Assembly (NCBI RefSeq): GCF_000003855.2
Contig: NW_003101671.1
Coordinates: 1,750,799-1,814,798, forward strand
Reading direction: 5' to 3'
DNA length: 64,000 nt
Source: Blastomyces gilchristii SLH14081
Taxonomy: Eukaryota > Ascomycota > Eurotiomycetes > Onygenales > Ajellomycetaceae
Shown: positions 47,684-60,180 of the stretch, piece by piece
Layout: each line of letters starts with the position of its first letter
How positions within the stretch are numbered: position 1 is the first letter of the stretch
The notes under the pieces: generated by a model
Told to the model about the DNA's origin: nothing
The model's input: only the letters and a program-made list of their open reading frames with translations
The model's database searches: none
Translations under genes and position numbers: made by a program

Positions 47684-48478
47684 ATGGACCTCCCTTCCGA
47701 ATTTGAAGCCATGCTCCTTGACGCGAAGCAATTCGCCGCATACCCGCATCTCGAAGCTCTCCTATCCATGGTGAACGAGGCGTTCGACATTCGCCATAGG
47801 GAATCGTTTGCGACGCATGAACAGGGGAGATTTGAAAGTTTAGAAGAGTTAGTCGAAAGCTTAGACGCCGTGGGAAGATGTTGCATCATCACGCAAACAC
47901 AAAAAAATCAGGCCCCGAGGATAGTTGCCTGTAGCATATTAAAGGCATATTTCGAATGGGACCCTGCCTCGGACCCAGCGTTGAAGAAAGAAGATGCTCG
48001 AGATATTTCCACTCAGAATGGGGTGAACGGGACAAGCGAGCCACGCGAACCTCCAGGCTCCGAAACAAACTTGACACTTGCCGCCCTAAATGCAAAAAAT
48101 GAGGACCCTGATATGGATTTCAGGTCCGTCACGGACTGGGAACTCGGGGTTGTGGTCGTCCGTCAAGATCCCCAATTGAGCAAGCTTGGTCTCGCTGTCC
48201 GATGTGCCGCGCTGCTGGAACAAGATCTCCTGGAGCGGTTAGAACGGGCCGAGAAGGAGGATGCTAACGGCGCGATCACTCCGGTGGATCAACAGAAGCC
48301 GTTGACGTTCTGGGTAAAAACAGCGGCGATAGTCAATGGGTCGTATTGGCACAGGCGCGGGTATGAGACTATTCGCACGAGGATATTTCCCGAGGGGTAC
48401 TGGGGGGCATATAGAGAATTTGAAGTCGCATGGATGAACAAGTGTATTCCACGTCGGGCGGTTTCTGGTTCGTCATGA
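47684..48478 (+). CDS. GNAT-type N-acetyltransferase-like protein
   Basis: Intronless frame of 264 residues from an ATG in good context (ACCATGG; MDLPSEFEAMLLDAKQFAAY). The frame is open 66 nt further upstream but starts less convincingly. Residues 1-85 are the N-terminal part of a GNAT fold, and a polar, probably loop-like insert follows (about 100-150). The segment WELGVVVVRQDPQLSKLGLAVRCAALLEQDL then looks like beta-4, the acetyl-CoA loop and helix 3. The C-terminus NGSYWHRRGYETIRTRIFPEGYWG fits the last GNAT strands of a fungal lineage-specific group. The canonical Q/RxxGxG/A pyrophosphate loop is poorly preserved, so catalytic activity is uncertain. The substrate is unknown. Confidence 0.75.
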   Translation: MDLPSEFEAMLLDAKQFAAYPHLEALLSMVNEAFDIRHRESFATHEQGRFESLEELVESLDAVGRCCIITQTQKNQAPRIVACSILKAYFEWDPASDPALKKEDARDISTQNGVNGTSEPREPPGSETNLTLAALNAKNEDPDMDFRSVTDWELGVVVVRQDPQLSKLGLAVRCAALLEQDLLERLERAEKEDANGAITPVDQQKPLTFWVKTAAIVNGSYWHRRGYETIRTRIFPEGYWGAYREFEVAWMNKCIPRRAVSGSS

Positions 48479-49399
48479 TGGATTGGGAATAACATTGAAG
48501 TATTCTCCGAATTTCTGTTAGATCGAAGATGTCCATGCATATGGTGAAGGCATAGATTTGGAAGCTCGTGGTTCGTTTAGATCTATCTACACCTGTTAAT
48601 GATGTAACTATTGTCAATTTCAGAAATGGTGATATCTCGGACAATAGCCAATCACTCTAATTTAAATATGAGAGACATTGAGAGGTGGCTCTGCTATAGC
48701 ATTCGGAGAAACACTCTTTTGAGTATATCTTACATTGTTACTTAAGCACTGTAAAAACGTCCATTAAATTTACTAAGGAGCCTACATATAGCTGCCAATT
48801 AGTTCTGAAGCCCGAGGCCATCTTTCTATTCTGGTAGCCCTACATCTCGAGGCTGAGGATAGATCACATCATTGTTCTAGCTAGACTGATATCCCGTGAA
48901 GAAGCTCCAACATAACGGCTGAAAGAAGGCGGATAGCATATTTTTCGCGTAATCATAGGTGCAACGCTCAACAGTAAAGCTTACCATGGCCAATGTTCCG
49001 ATGTTGAAGCCACGGTCAACGCAACGCAAGCGTTTGAGCCCTGCGGGTTAGGGAACGCATCTGAACCGATGGCTGTTAGGCTGGCAGGCATAACCATATC
49101 ACCATTCAACTTATCCTGGGGTATGTACACAACCACTAGACAGAATGCTAACATAAACAAGGCTATATGACTATTCAAGCAGCGGTTTTCGTAAACTTGG
49201 TTATTCCCTACTTTTAATAATAGGGTCTGGCCCCACAGGAAATAGCCGTCTCCCATACCATCGCCCGGCATAGCCCTGTCCAATCCGGCATTTGCGCTCT
49301 TTTCGGTGAAGTGCTGAGCCCCACAGGCACTTATATATACCTCTGGCATAGTCAATGATGTTAGCATTTTTGACACGATAATCAATACATACCCCGAAG
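48479..49399. other. Intergenic region with an uncertain minus-strand frame
   Basis: No firm gene. A minus-strand open stretch (48981-49385) continues across a consensus intron into a Cys-containing segment at 49464-49395. It is treated in the findings as a weak candidate for a small Cys-containing protein, because neither its first exon nor a signal peptide could be found. Confidence 0.4.
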
Positions 49400-49870
49400 T
49401 TCAGCTCCTCTTTCATCAAACAATACATATTTACATCGTTTTCGCAAGTGTATCGACCATCCACCCGGTTATAGGAGCACGTAGCTGATGCTACACTCGC
49501 CCTTCAGAGTCCGTAAGGGGCCAAAGGGCAGGATAGCCAAACCCTCCGATATTCCCGCAGGAGATATCCGCAAATACCTAACGAGATTCCAGGACGATGC
49601 TTCAAGCGCAAACCATGAATTTGTTGATAGGGTTATATCGTTTGCCCGGAGAAAGAAAACAACCCCTGCTCAGGTCGTATTGATTTGGATAGGGCCATCA
49701 GCAAAGCCCACGATTACTCCGATACCATGAGCCAAATCGAAATAACGGGTGTCAGGGCTTGCAACCCTACCACTATTTTCTGCTGAAGAAATGAAGGGGA
49801 TCGATGAGACGATCAAAGCAAGCAATATCATTGGGGCAAGATATCCGTCGTTTTAAGAGGGAGCAGAAGC
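49400..49870 (+). pseudogene. Decayed aldo/keto reductase (C-terminal remnant)
   Basis: In one frame 49488-49730 reads KGPKGRIAKPSDIPAGDIRK..., then NHEFVDRVISFARRKKTTPAQVVLIWI and PTITPIP. This corresponds to the GR(I)-PDDIPEGD, LVD, TPAQLALAW and IIPIPG positions of AKR13-type (pyridoxal reductase-like) enzymes. A stop follows, and the continuation is in another frame (about 49765-49855): LFSAEEMKGIDETIKASNII, then GARYPSF, then a stop where functional genes read on. A poor match to the preceding strand (EVQLLFH..., then IHPVIGARS and a stop) lies at 49410-49480. No N-terminal barrel half or catalytic Asp/Tyr/Lys/His set was found. The gene is broken by at least one frameshift and several stops. 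It is therefore a relic, not an enzyme. Confidence 0.75.
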
Positions 49871-50636
49871 GAGTTCCCGGTCTTAGGAAGCTTCATTGTG
49901 AGTATGGGAGTAGGATCATACAGAACGTGTTGCTAGAGAACGTGGTCTACTATGAAAATGAGTTTCAGTTGAAGGCATTGTTCTAGAGAAGTTAATCAGT
50001 CTTTGGCTCTCTTCAGTTGGAAATGATATACGGCACAATACGATTATTTTGGGGGGGTCAGATCAAGTGTAGGAATTTGTGTCAACAGCCAATTTCACAT
50101 AACAAGATGGAAATTGTCGGTATTGCAGAATTCTCTTATTCATCCTTTGATAATCATGACATGTAGAACGAATAAACGGAATTTCTTACCTGAATGAAAG
50201 TCCATGGAATGCAGTAATGTTCCTAGAATCCACGATTTTTTTTTTTTTTTTTTTTTTTTTGAGCCATCGAACCCAAAGTCGGAAGTGTCAGGTAATCAGG
50301 TAAACTCAAACAGCAGCTATTGACAATGGCGAGTATTCCTTGCTTAAGTAGCATAATAGAATGTAACATAACATGTATGGAAAGACGCAGTTTCACCAAG
50401 TGAAGAATCCTTATTGAAGCAAGGAAAGTTGAGGTTGAATATTTTGTTGATGTTCGCGATTTTATCTTTCAGTGTGCGGCCACGTGATTCCCAAAGTTCA
50501 GGGAGCCGCATCCAGCTTGAATGTTCATTGTTCAACACCGGTTGAGAAAACAGATTGCAGTGGTGCTTCCATCCAGATAATTTCTATTCACTTCCTTTGA
50601 CAGGTTGATTAACACATCACAGCCCCCACTCTCACA
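49871..50636. other. Intergenic region
   Basis: No gene seen. Contains a 25-nt T run (50236-50260). The right side is the promoter of the zinc-finger gene. Confidence 0.5.
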
Positions 50637-51862
50637 ATGGCTGACTCCCCCGGCTCCCCTCTCTCTTCTCTTGCTTCTGAGGAGTTCGCGGAGGACATGA
50701 AGTTTGAGGACCACCCTCACTCTCCCACCGTTTCAACCCCCCAGATGCCACCTTCAAAGCGCCGTCGGACTGGGATCTCATCCTGGGATCGTCATACTCC
50801 TATCTCATCGGTTCACGAAGATATACCTCCGGCATCCCCTTCTGCCTCGATCTCTTCCGATAGCTCGGGGGAGCTACCAAACTCTCCCCTAACGCTTGCG
50901 CTCATCGGTGGCGGCATTGAGGACGACTATAGCGGACAAGGGCGGGATCAAGTTACCGTTTGCCAATGGGAAGGATGCGATGCGAATGATCTAGGAAACA
51001 TGGATGCGCTTGTCAAACACATACACGAAGATCACATCGGGTCTCGACAAAAGAAATACCTATGCGAATGGAGCGATTGCGGCCGGAAAGGCCAGACTCA
51101 TGCCAGCGGATACGCATTGCGAGCGCACGTAAGGAGCCATACGAAGGAGAAGCCCTTCTATTGTACTTTACCAGGTGAGCCCATCTCCTGTGACCTTAGA
51201 GAATATATACATTTGTCGCGGTTTTTCAAGTTTAAACATGGCTGACATCTCTCCCAATGACAGAATGCGATCGTAGCTTCACACGCTCGGATGCACTTAC
51301 AAAACACATGCGAACGGTTCATGAAACGGATGCACTTCGCCCTACAGATGCGACTGCAAAAGGAGCCAGCGGAACTGCTACGGGCACAACTAGAACACCC
51401 AGAATCAAATTAAAGCTCTCACAGCCCGCTAAGGAAGGTAGCAACGATGGAGATAAAAGCGATGTAACGAAGGATTCCGACCAGGCAACAATACCGTATC
51501 TGAGCCCGGAATTGGGTTTTGACGAACATGAACTTTCCCTCCCCCCAGAGCAACTATGCTATCTTCTACGTCGCCAGCTCCACTGGGCTGGTCAAGAAGC
51601 CGCCCAGCTGAAGCAGGACTGGGAAATAATCGAGCCAATGCGAAAAGAGTCATGGAGAGACAAGGAGTTAATTTTCGAGGACGTTATACATGCTGAACTT
51701 CGAGTGTTCAAATCTGCTATATCAGCAGAGGACATAGCTATTGCTCCAGGGACGAATGGAGCCATGCCCTTAAACGAAGCGTCGTTGTCAGTTATTGCGA
51801 GCAAACGGCCCGAGGTATCAAGATCGAATGAGCGTCCTGAGTCACCTAGGCTCGATACATGA
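50637..51862 (+). CDS. C2H2 zinc-finger protein, Iec1-like INO80 complex subunit
   Basis: Two exons, 50637-51174 and 51264-51862, with an 89-nt intron (GTGAGC ... GACAG, phase 1). Product is 378 residues. The N-terminus is Ser/Pro-rich with a basic patch PPSKRRRTG (likely nuclear localisation). Three C2H2 fingers follow. The first begins CQWEGC and ends HIHEDH, the second runs from CEWSDC to HVRSH, and the third from CTLPEC to HMRTVH and is interrupted by the intron. The arrangement DHIGSRQKKYLCEW and GQTHASGYALRAH resembles fission yeast Iec1, a subunit of the INO80 nucleosome remodeller, and its filamentous-fungus orthologues. The rest is polar, with a conserved helical segment LPPEQLCYLLRRQLHWAGQE that may contact the complex. 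Acting as a sequence-specific regulator is the alternative. Confidence 0.85.
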
Positions 51863-53917
51863 CATCCCCTGGAGAGGGAGGGGACCAGCCGACGTTTTGA
51901 TCATTTAGTAGCGAATTCACATGCCTAATTCCTTTTTTTTTTCGGTTTCCCACTCCTTGCTTTTCATGATAGTGGAATATTTCGTTAACGAGCATTCATG
52001 TTAAGAGACTTTGGGCGAACAGACTATTTTGATTTTGATATTTCATGGGAAGGGCGGCGGCTTTTCCTTTCATTATTATTACTGTATTATTTTAGCATCT
52101 AGCACCGATTTACAGCGTCAAATATCCCCAGGTTGGGCTTGTTTCTTTCTTGTAAACTTTGATAACTTAACAATCAATTGCCATATCTCAGAATACGTCA
52201 TGTATATTTCCTCTATCCCTACCCACTTGACAACGCGTCGACTGAAATAACCGGAACGGCCATTGACTTCGCCTAGAGAGCTCACCCCGAATAGCACGAA
52301 CACTGGGCAACCAAAAAATTGATATTAATCAACAGGCGGAAGATCCCTTTAGTTTCTGTGGAAACGAACAGGGGATAATTTACCATACTGCAAAAAAATG
52401 CCACGACCCTCTTACAAAAATAGTTGGGCATACTTTGCCGTTCTTGCTCCTTGACCAGAAAGTTGAAACCCAATAGATGTCTGATATCCCTGACAAAACC
52501 CGCGGGTTTCAACAACGAAAATCCTCTTTCTGTTGTCCTTGGCAGACTAACGCCGGTATCGACCAATGATTGATTGCCTTGAATACGTTTCCCTGTACTG
52601 TTTGTTGGAAACTGATTGACCGAGATTGCCAAATGGAGGATAGCATTTTAGTCGAGGCGCTGTCGATTTGGTTGGGAGCCGTTGGGTAATTAATCTTTCA
52701 ACAGTGATCGTGTCGTCTATTGACCTCCATGGCCCTCAGGATAGTTTATTTTCGAGTGATAGAGGGATGCCAAAACGGTGCAGTTAAGAGATTATGACGG
52801 AAGAATGAGCTCAATAGAGGCAGGTTACCGTAGGCTGTCTTGATATATATGTATGCAGCTTATCCTGATAGCCTGAAAACTCAACCATACCAAGAAACAT
52901 TATTCATAGTTACTTAGATCCCACCCTACCTGTATTCGGATACGTCGAATATATGTTTCACAAAGAATATTGAATACAAGAAATAGCATCCTCCTGTAGA
53001 CGTATTATTATTTTTCACTTTTGTCAAGAAATAAGATATACGCAAGACCAAAATTCAAGAATGACTTGGTAGAACTCCCCCCGTGGGACATTTCTTTTGT
53101 TAATCCGTTCCAGCCTCAAGGAGAAAAGAGAACAAACTCCGCAACCTCCAACGCACGAGCCAGCCAGCCAGCCAGCCAGGAATGACATGATAATGTATTT
53201 GGAGAGAAAAAGAAAAGATTATATATCGGAAAAGAAGACACATATGAGCACAGAAAACAGGTGAAGAGCACCATGTTATAATAGAAAGAATATCTAGCAA
53301 GATAATCTGCCCTGTAAAAAGTAGAGGGTTTTTTAGGAAACTGCGTTAAATCAACAAAGATTGAACTCGTCGTCTCACTCACTCATACACCCACTTAAAA
53401 AAAGAGATCTGATACACAAAAGTCCCACCGCTCTGAAGGTTGGCGAATAGCGTAGAATAAAAACACCGTCGCTATGCAGCAAATAAGAGAGAGCTAAACA
53501 TCGACATGAAGAGAGAAAGAAAGAACAGAGAAAACATGATGATAGATAGTGAATATAAAGATAAGATAACGATCCGCCACCCATCATGCTGGGGAAGTCT
53601 AGAATGTTAAAAGCGACAGGTGAGAAAGTAATGCAGATGGGCAATGTCATGTAGTTTTAAGTAAATATAACACCCCCTCCATAAAAACTCCAAGCTCAAA
53701 AAGCTCAAATATATGCTGGGCAAATGCACCCAAAATGCGGAGGGAGGAAAGAAAGGAAGCCTACGCCTCCCGACGCTCGGCGAGATGGCGCGTTAACAAG
53801 AGGTAAAAAACATGAACTGAGATAAAAAAAATATAAAAAAAAATTAAAGGCCAAATCTGAAAGGGTCTCGTAAGACAACGGTAGCCAGCACAAAGATATG
53901 AAAAGGGTCCTTGTGTA
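51863..53917. other. Convergent intergenic region
   Basis: About 2 kb between the 3' ends of the zinc-finger gene and CHD1. No supportable gene. It carries a short CAGC tandem repeat (53159-53179) and A-rich sequence near the CHD1 stop, so CHD1 may have a long 3' UTR. Confidence 0.5.
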
Positions 53918-56900
53918 TTATCGTTGTTGGGTCGATTCGGCCTTCTCAACCTCCATAAGGCGATCGAACATGTTATGCAGCGCAGCTGCTGGCGTGGCTT
54001 TGTTGGGCCAATATGTCGCAGCGTATCCCCTGATAAGAGCGGAGTTAGTAAATGAAATCAAAAGAATTATTTTCATTTTAGAAAACACGGATGGCGAAGC
54101 TCTGTATGTAAGGGAAGCACTTACCACAACCGGTCCTCTAGCGAAGCTCGTGCTTCGTTCCCGTCCAAAGTGCTTCGAATAAACCGGCCAATCAGGAGAA
54201 GTAACCGGCGCAACTCTCCCGCTCGATCTTGCTTGCTTGGGATGTTCTCCTTGGTGACTTGAGATACCTTCCTAAGATGTTCTTGGACGGGCTTGAAGAT
54301 AACTTTGAGTATTGCGTCGTTACTGTTGTTGTCGACACAGGTTCCACCGCTGTCATTGCTATGGCGATAACGATCCTTCTCTTCCCCACGAGCCTTCATG
54401 CGGGCTTTGCCGGAACGATCGCGATCGTTCTCGTCTCGCCGGTGGTCCTTCAAACGTCGATGCTTGCTAGAGCCGTGGCCAGGCCTGTTGTCACCTGTGG
54501 GGGTGTTCGAAAGATCGGCGCTATCTCGAGACTTGTGGACACGAGATCGGGATTTGTCTGAGTCTCGGGCTTTGCGAGAGAGGGAAGGTGAAGGGGAGGC
54601 TGAGACACTACCGCTTGCATTGCCTCTAGAATGTATAGCATTTTTCTTGTTATTGCGATGATGGTTATCCACAGCCCTCTTCGCAATGACACTAGCACCA
54701 TTGCTTATCTTGTCCTTCAGAACCGACAAAAGATAGTCTGCGCGACGGACCAGATGGACAGCTCCAGGGGACTTTGTCGTGCCCTTTCCGCCGCCATTCA
54801 TACGCTCCGCTTTCCGGTCAACCCGATGTTCCTCAAGGAAGAGCTTGTCGGCAAGAGCAAGATCAGGGTCGTCGCGGATCTGTGTCCAGGCGCCATAGCC
54901 ATGGCGAGCTATTCCAACGCAGAGCATGCCATCTTCACGTGCGCCCCAAGCGCAGGTATAGTCAGCACCTTTCGTAGCTTCAGGAACGCGAAAGTTTTGA
55001 GGGTCAGCTACATCGGCCGTAGCATTCCTCAGAATTCGCATCTCATTTGGTCTCTCAACGATTGTCTCTGCATTAAGCCGCTTAACACCTTGATGGTCAA
55101 AGAGTATTGCTTTCCGTTCCTTCTTAGTGAAGCTTTTGCCTTCACGCTCGAGGGCATCGAGGCGGTTATTTTCCTCCTTTAATAGAGCATGGGCCTTCTC
55201 GATTACCTCGGCCAATGCAGCTTTCACAACATCGATATCCCGGTCACTGAGCCTTGCTTCTCTGATTAAATCGTCTTGCCGATCATTTATGTCGCCATAT
55301 CGAAGGTACGCGCGGATGAGATGTCTATATTCCTTCTCACTAAGAGGCCTGCTCGGATCAGGCGGCGGTGGTGCATCTGATACGTCATCAGCGTCGATAT
55401 TGACTTGTTGCCGGGCTCGTCGTTTCGCTTGACGCTCCTGTCGCCCATCGAATGGCTCTTTCCGTTTGCGCGGCTGACTTCGCTCAATCTCTTGCGCCAG
55501 GAATTGCTCGTGCGCTCTACGTTCTTCTTCTGCTTTGATTTGTTCGAGTTCCTCCCTCGGAATGATGTCGTCCCATGTGAGTTCATCCACTTTAACGTCG
55601 ACAAACTCAAAGGCCTTTAGAAACTCCTCTCCACCGTCTACCTCCATGCCTTCGGGTTGTTCAGTTCTATGCTCTTCAGCATTCGCCAGGACAGAATCAA
55701 TATCTAATTCCTCTAACTTCTTCTGGTTGCCAGATTGCTCGAACATGCGCTGGCCGCGTCGCTTGAGAATGCGGGATATATCGTCAGAAGAGGTCGGTTC
55801 ACTGATTTGGTGGCCAGCACGTGTCATCTTGTCTTTAAGTTCAGTTGCTTCCTTGTCAGTAACTCCTCGCTGGATAGTAATAAATTCGAGGAGCAATTTA
55901 TTTCTTGCTCTTTCGAGAACCTCTTCTTCAACAGTATCCTTAGAAACGAGGCGATAAACGCTCACAGGGCGAGTCTGGCCAATTCGATGTGCACGTGCCA
56001 TTGCTTGAAGGTCAGCCTGAGGGTTCCAGTCAGAATCGAAGAGGACGACGGTATCAGCAGTCATGAGGTTAATCCCCAAGCCTCCTGCACGAGTGGAGAG
56101 AAGAAACGCAAAATCATTGCTCTCTGGGGCATTAAAATGCTCGATAGAAAGGCGTCGAGGACCGGCGGCGATTGTTCCATCTAGCCGTTGATAGGCGTAG
56201 CCACGAACATCCATATAGTCAGCCAAGATGTCAAGCATGCGGACCATTTGGCTGAAAATCAAGACACGGTGACCGTCCTTTTTCAGTTTGGCCAAGAGTT
56301 GATCCAGTAACATCATCTTTCCGCTGCTCGTGATGAGGGCACGCATCATTTCTTCACGGCCAGTTTTGCCCTCTAGAATGCGAGATTCTGCGTTGGGAAA
56401 CATGAAGGGGTGGTTGCTAGCTTTTTTGAGCTCCATCATGATATTAAGAAGGGATTGTTTCTGTCCTTTACTTCCTTGGTTGAGGGCAGCATAGTTTTTC
56501 GTCAGTATGTTTTTGTAGTACTCCAGTTGTATGTCGGACAATTCGACTCGAATGATCTTCTCCGACTTGGGAGGTAAATCTGACTCGACCTTCGATTTAG
56601 TCCGACGAAGCATGTAAGGCTGGATAGATTTAGTTAGCTCCGCCAATTTAACACTGGCTGCTTCACAACCTAGATCCATATCCTCATCAATCTGGATCAG
56701 CCCAGGATTGAGGAAATCCATCAGAGCAGAGAGCTCGCCTAGGTTATTCTGCACCGGGGTTCCAGTAATCAGCAGTCGACTAGGCGACTTGAATTCAAAG
56801 AGCTTAGCATAAAGTTGCGACTCGCGATTTTTCAACCGATGAGCTTCGTCAACGGCCATGAATTGCCATTTGATTTGGCTAAGAAAGGTCGCGTCCACGA

Positions 56901-59105
56901 GAACGTATTCGTAAGTAGTCAGGAGGACATGGAACTTAGGTCGTCTAACATTTCCATCAATCAATAATTCATATTCCTTTATAATATTTCGGGCAGCTTC
57001 GTTGCCGTTGTAAACCACATAGTTCAAGTCAGGAGTCCAATTGTCGAAAGTTTCTGCCCAAGAGGGCATTGTGGAGAGCGGCACAACAACAATGAAGGGG
57101 CCTTGTTGATTCCTGACATGCCGCAGCCAATTGATAAAGGCCACAGTTTGAACGGTCTTTCCTAAACCCATCTCATCCGCAAGAACCACATTCCGGCCAC
57201 GAACCCAGTTATATGCCATGAAGTTAACCCCTTTTACTTGGAATTCCTTGAGCTCACCGTTCTGAACAAAGCTCGGGGTCCCGTGAATAGGCTCAAAGTG
57301 GGCTCGGGTTAAGGGGTTTGATTCCGATTTGCTAGAAATGGGTGGGTGAGAGGTGCGGTCGAGATAGCGGTCGATCTCCCGCTGAGCGATCTCGCTGACT
57401 AGGGACGCGGGTTCCCATGTACAGTAGTCATAGAAGAGTCGTTTCCATTTGACGTAGTATTCAGTTTCACCGTCTATCTCACGAGAGCCGATGACACGCT
57501 CTGCTTTTTTATAATCTTCTATAGCATCCACATCACGTTCCCGGTCAAGGTTCCATTTTTCTTTCTCCTCAGGAATGATTTCGGGGTCTCTTGCGTACTG
57601 TATCTCTAGGGTCAGGATCTTGCGAATGTAATTGTCTAATCGGCGCACGCTCCTACAGCTCGCAAGGGATGCCACGGTCTCCCATGTTGCATGGTAGTGG
57701 GATTTCCCTTGCCATTTGATGTAGAACTCAAAGTCATCTCGACTAAGATCATCTCGGGAAAGATCAATGCCTTCCTTAAACCTGTGATTTAGTACTACAT
57801 CAATGGCTGGGGTTGTATCATCGACCGCAGTCACCCAGTCTCCCGGTGTCATCATTTCCGATTCATCTTCAAAGTCATCATCGTCATCATCTTCGTTATA
57901 ATTTGATACTCTATTCGCACGTCTAGTTGAAAAGCGAATTTCGGCATGTGCAGGTATTAGGTTATCGGAGGATTGCGCCATCCGTCGACGTTTTGCTTTT
58001 GAGGTTCTACTACGCGAACCCTGATATTCATCACTATCAGAATCAGACACGGAATCAATGGACTGAGAGCGAGAGAGTTGTTTGGATGGGCGATTTGGTG
58101 TACGGCGTCTCCGCTTTGAAGGAGGTGCGACGGCTTCAGAGTCGGAATCGGAGGTAGTCTGGACATTTTGACGAATGGATCTTGAGCGGCCACTTCGACG
58201 TAAGCCGTAGAGGCTTGGATTGTTTCTTATAAAGTCATCGTCGATTATGGGAGATTTTCGTTTTGTGCCCTTCTTTTGGTTATGGGTCGATGAGTTGCCA
58301 GAGAACGAGGCGGCTTGCGCGTCGGAAACGTCTTCAGTGGCGGAATCGCTTTCATCCTCAGCAATATGGTGTTGAGCAGCTGGAGAAGCTTGACCATCGA
58401 GATCATCCTCATTGTCTGAGGAGTCCGAACTCATCTCCGGATTAAACTCCTCTGCGGCATCCGACTCCGCATCCCCGCTCTGGTCATGATCTGCATCTTC
58501 GTCGGAAGCATCTTGCTCGTCGGGACTTGTTTCAGACAAGTCGGACAGATTATCGAAGGTTGGTATCGATGGATTCTCATCTATAACCTGGACATCATTT
58601 GCGACGGGGGACTGGTGACCGTTTGCCAGGGTAGACGTCATCGAGGCGGATGGGAGCACCATGCTACTAGCTATCAAAGAACAGGTCAGCATTGAAGAGC
58701 AATAATGGGCGAAAACTCAGTTCGAAGCATAGGAGGAGCTACAGGGCACGTATGCGACTCGAGATATGACTTGCAGAAGCTCTATAGATGGTATAATAAG
58801 GTAGTATAAGAAGATTTGATGGAATGTATGGTTTTTATTGACAGTTTGATGAAAAGAGGATGAAGAAGTTGATACAGAACAGTGGATGCAGAATAACGAG
58901 ACATGGAGACAATAAACAGATGCTATGGCAATCACCACATCGATTCCATCAATGTAGCAAGCGGCAGAAGACACTCATCATCAAAACGAAGAGTGTCCAA
59001 GCGTAGGAGGGTGTGGGTCGAGGATCAATGGAGAGGTACACAAGCGAGGCGCGGGAGACGTATTTTGCAGATGGGTAAAGGGACAGATAAAAACTTACGA
59101 TCCAT
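53918..59105 (-). CDS. CHD1: Chromodomain helicase CHD1 (Hrp-type chromatin remodeller)
   Basis: Three exons: 59105-59099 (7 nt), 58670-54125 and 54029-53918. Product is about 1554 residues. Chd1 is an ATP-dependent nucleosome-spacing enzyme acting on transcribed chromatin. After an acidic Ser/Asp-rich N-terminus come two chromodomains (about 295-440; FYIKWQGKSHYHATWE and YYVKWKRLFYDYCTWE). The SNF2 ATPase (about 475-700) has Walker A DEMGLGKT and the box AVDEAHRLKN. Helicase C (about 790-905) shows STRAGGLGINL and ARAHRIGQ. A SANT/SLIDE-like region (CAWGAREDGMLCVGIARHGYG) and the C-terminal helical CHCT/DUF4208 domain follow (LKVIFKPVQEHLRKV, then ATYWPNKATPAAALHNMFDR after the last splice). 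The start is inferred: ATGGATC plus a GTAAGT donor joins in frame to MVLPSASM across a 424-nt intron. If that is wrong, translation starts at 58662. Confidence 0.94.
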
Positions 59106-60180
59106 AGCTTGGTGGCCCCGAGGCAGAAGCACGTAGCAAGCAACAATATGAAGGCATAAAAGAGTGTTTGTGGTTGTGGGGGGAGGGCGGGAAGGGGATG
59201 TGCTGCGGGAGAATGAGAGGCACGGGTTTGGCGGAGGGAGAGTTTTGGAGGAAGGGAGAAAGAAGAGCGAGCGAAGAGTCGGAAGTTGGATGGTTGGAGA
59301 TTGCGAGCCGCCGCCAAGCGCCTTGTCCAAAGAGAGTTTAGTGTGACAGGGTGTGTAAAGGGTCTAAGCTGAATAGAACTTAGCGTGGGCAGTTAAGCGA
59401 CTCATCACACCGGCGGCTGTAGAACGCGTTCTGATTGGCCAACTGCCGCACATTGCGAATTGCCGTGTGATATTTCGCCCATCTGGGTTAGCCGCTGATA
59501 AATTACGGCACGAATACAGAAGTACAGAAGGTTATATTTCATAGATCTCATGCTGCTCAGAGTATATATAACCTTAGGAAATGGAAGAGGGATGCTGTTC
59601 AAGTACCGACATAACGCAGTCGTTAATGATATCAACGGAGCCATAAGAAACCAAGCCCTGTGGAATTCGTTGCTGTCGACCTGAGAAAGAGCTGTACCTA
59701 ACTGGTACCTAGGTATCTACGGACTGTACGGAGTATACGGACTAAATACACTATGTTTCGGGTGCGCAGCCAGTGAAATCCACTGCATTTCCATCTGACT
59801 AATGCCAGACAGCTTGCACACGGATAACAGGCCCGTATCGCGGGGTGTACCGTACCGTCCCTGTCGTATTTTTCAGCGCCCTCCGCCAACTTCGCACATC
59901 TGAAGATTCCCAAAATCCCTTCTCCTTTCCAACAACACCACACGCTGCCCGATCCTCAGGGCCTTTCTCAGTTTCTTATTTGCTTTCCAGTGTACTGCTT
60001 TTTATTTCCTCGTATATATCCTCAATTTTGTTTTTCTTCTTCGTGAGGCTTAATTAGCCCATCTTGAACAGTTTTTGCGAGGCTTCTCTTCTGACGTCAA
60101 GCGGGCAACGAAATCACCACGTTTAAATATATATTCCTTGACCTCAACCCAAGTCATTGAAGAATTCACTTCCCGCCGTC
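59106..60180. promoter_or_regulatory. Divergent promoter region of CHD1 and RLI1
   Basis: 1075 bp between the two start codons. It has TACGGAGTA at 59727-59735, the 11-mer GTACCGTACCG at 59847-59857, a CCAAT-type box in reverse (GATTGG, about 59433) and TATATAA at about 59564. Confidence 0.6.
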
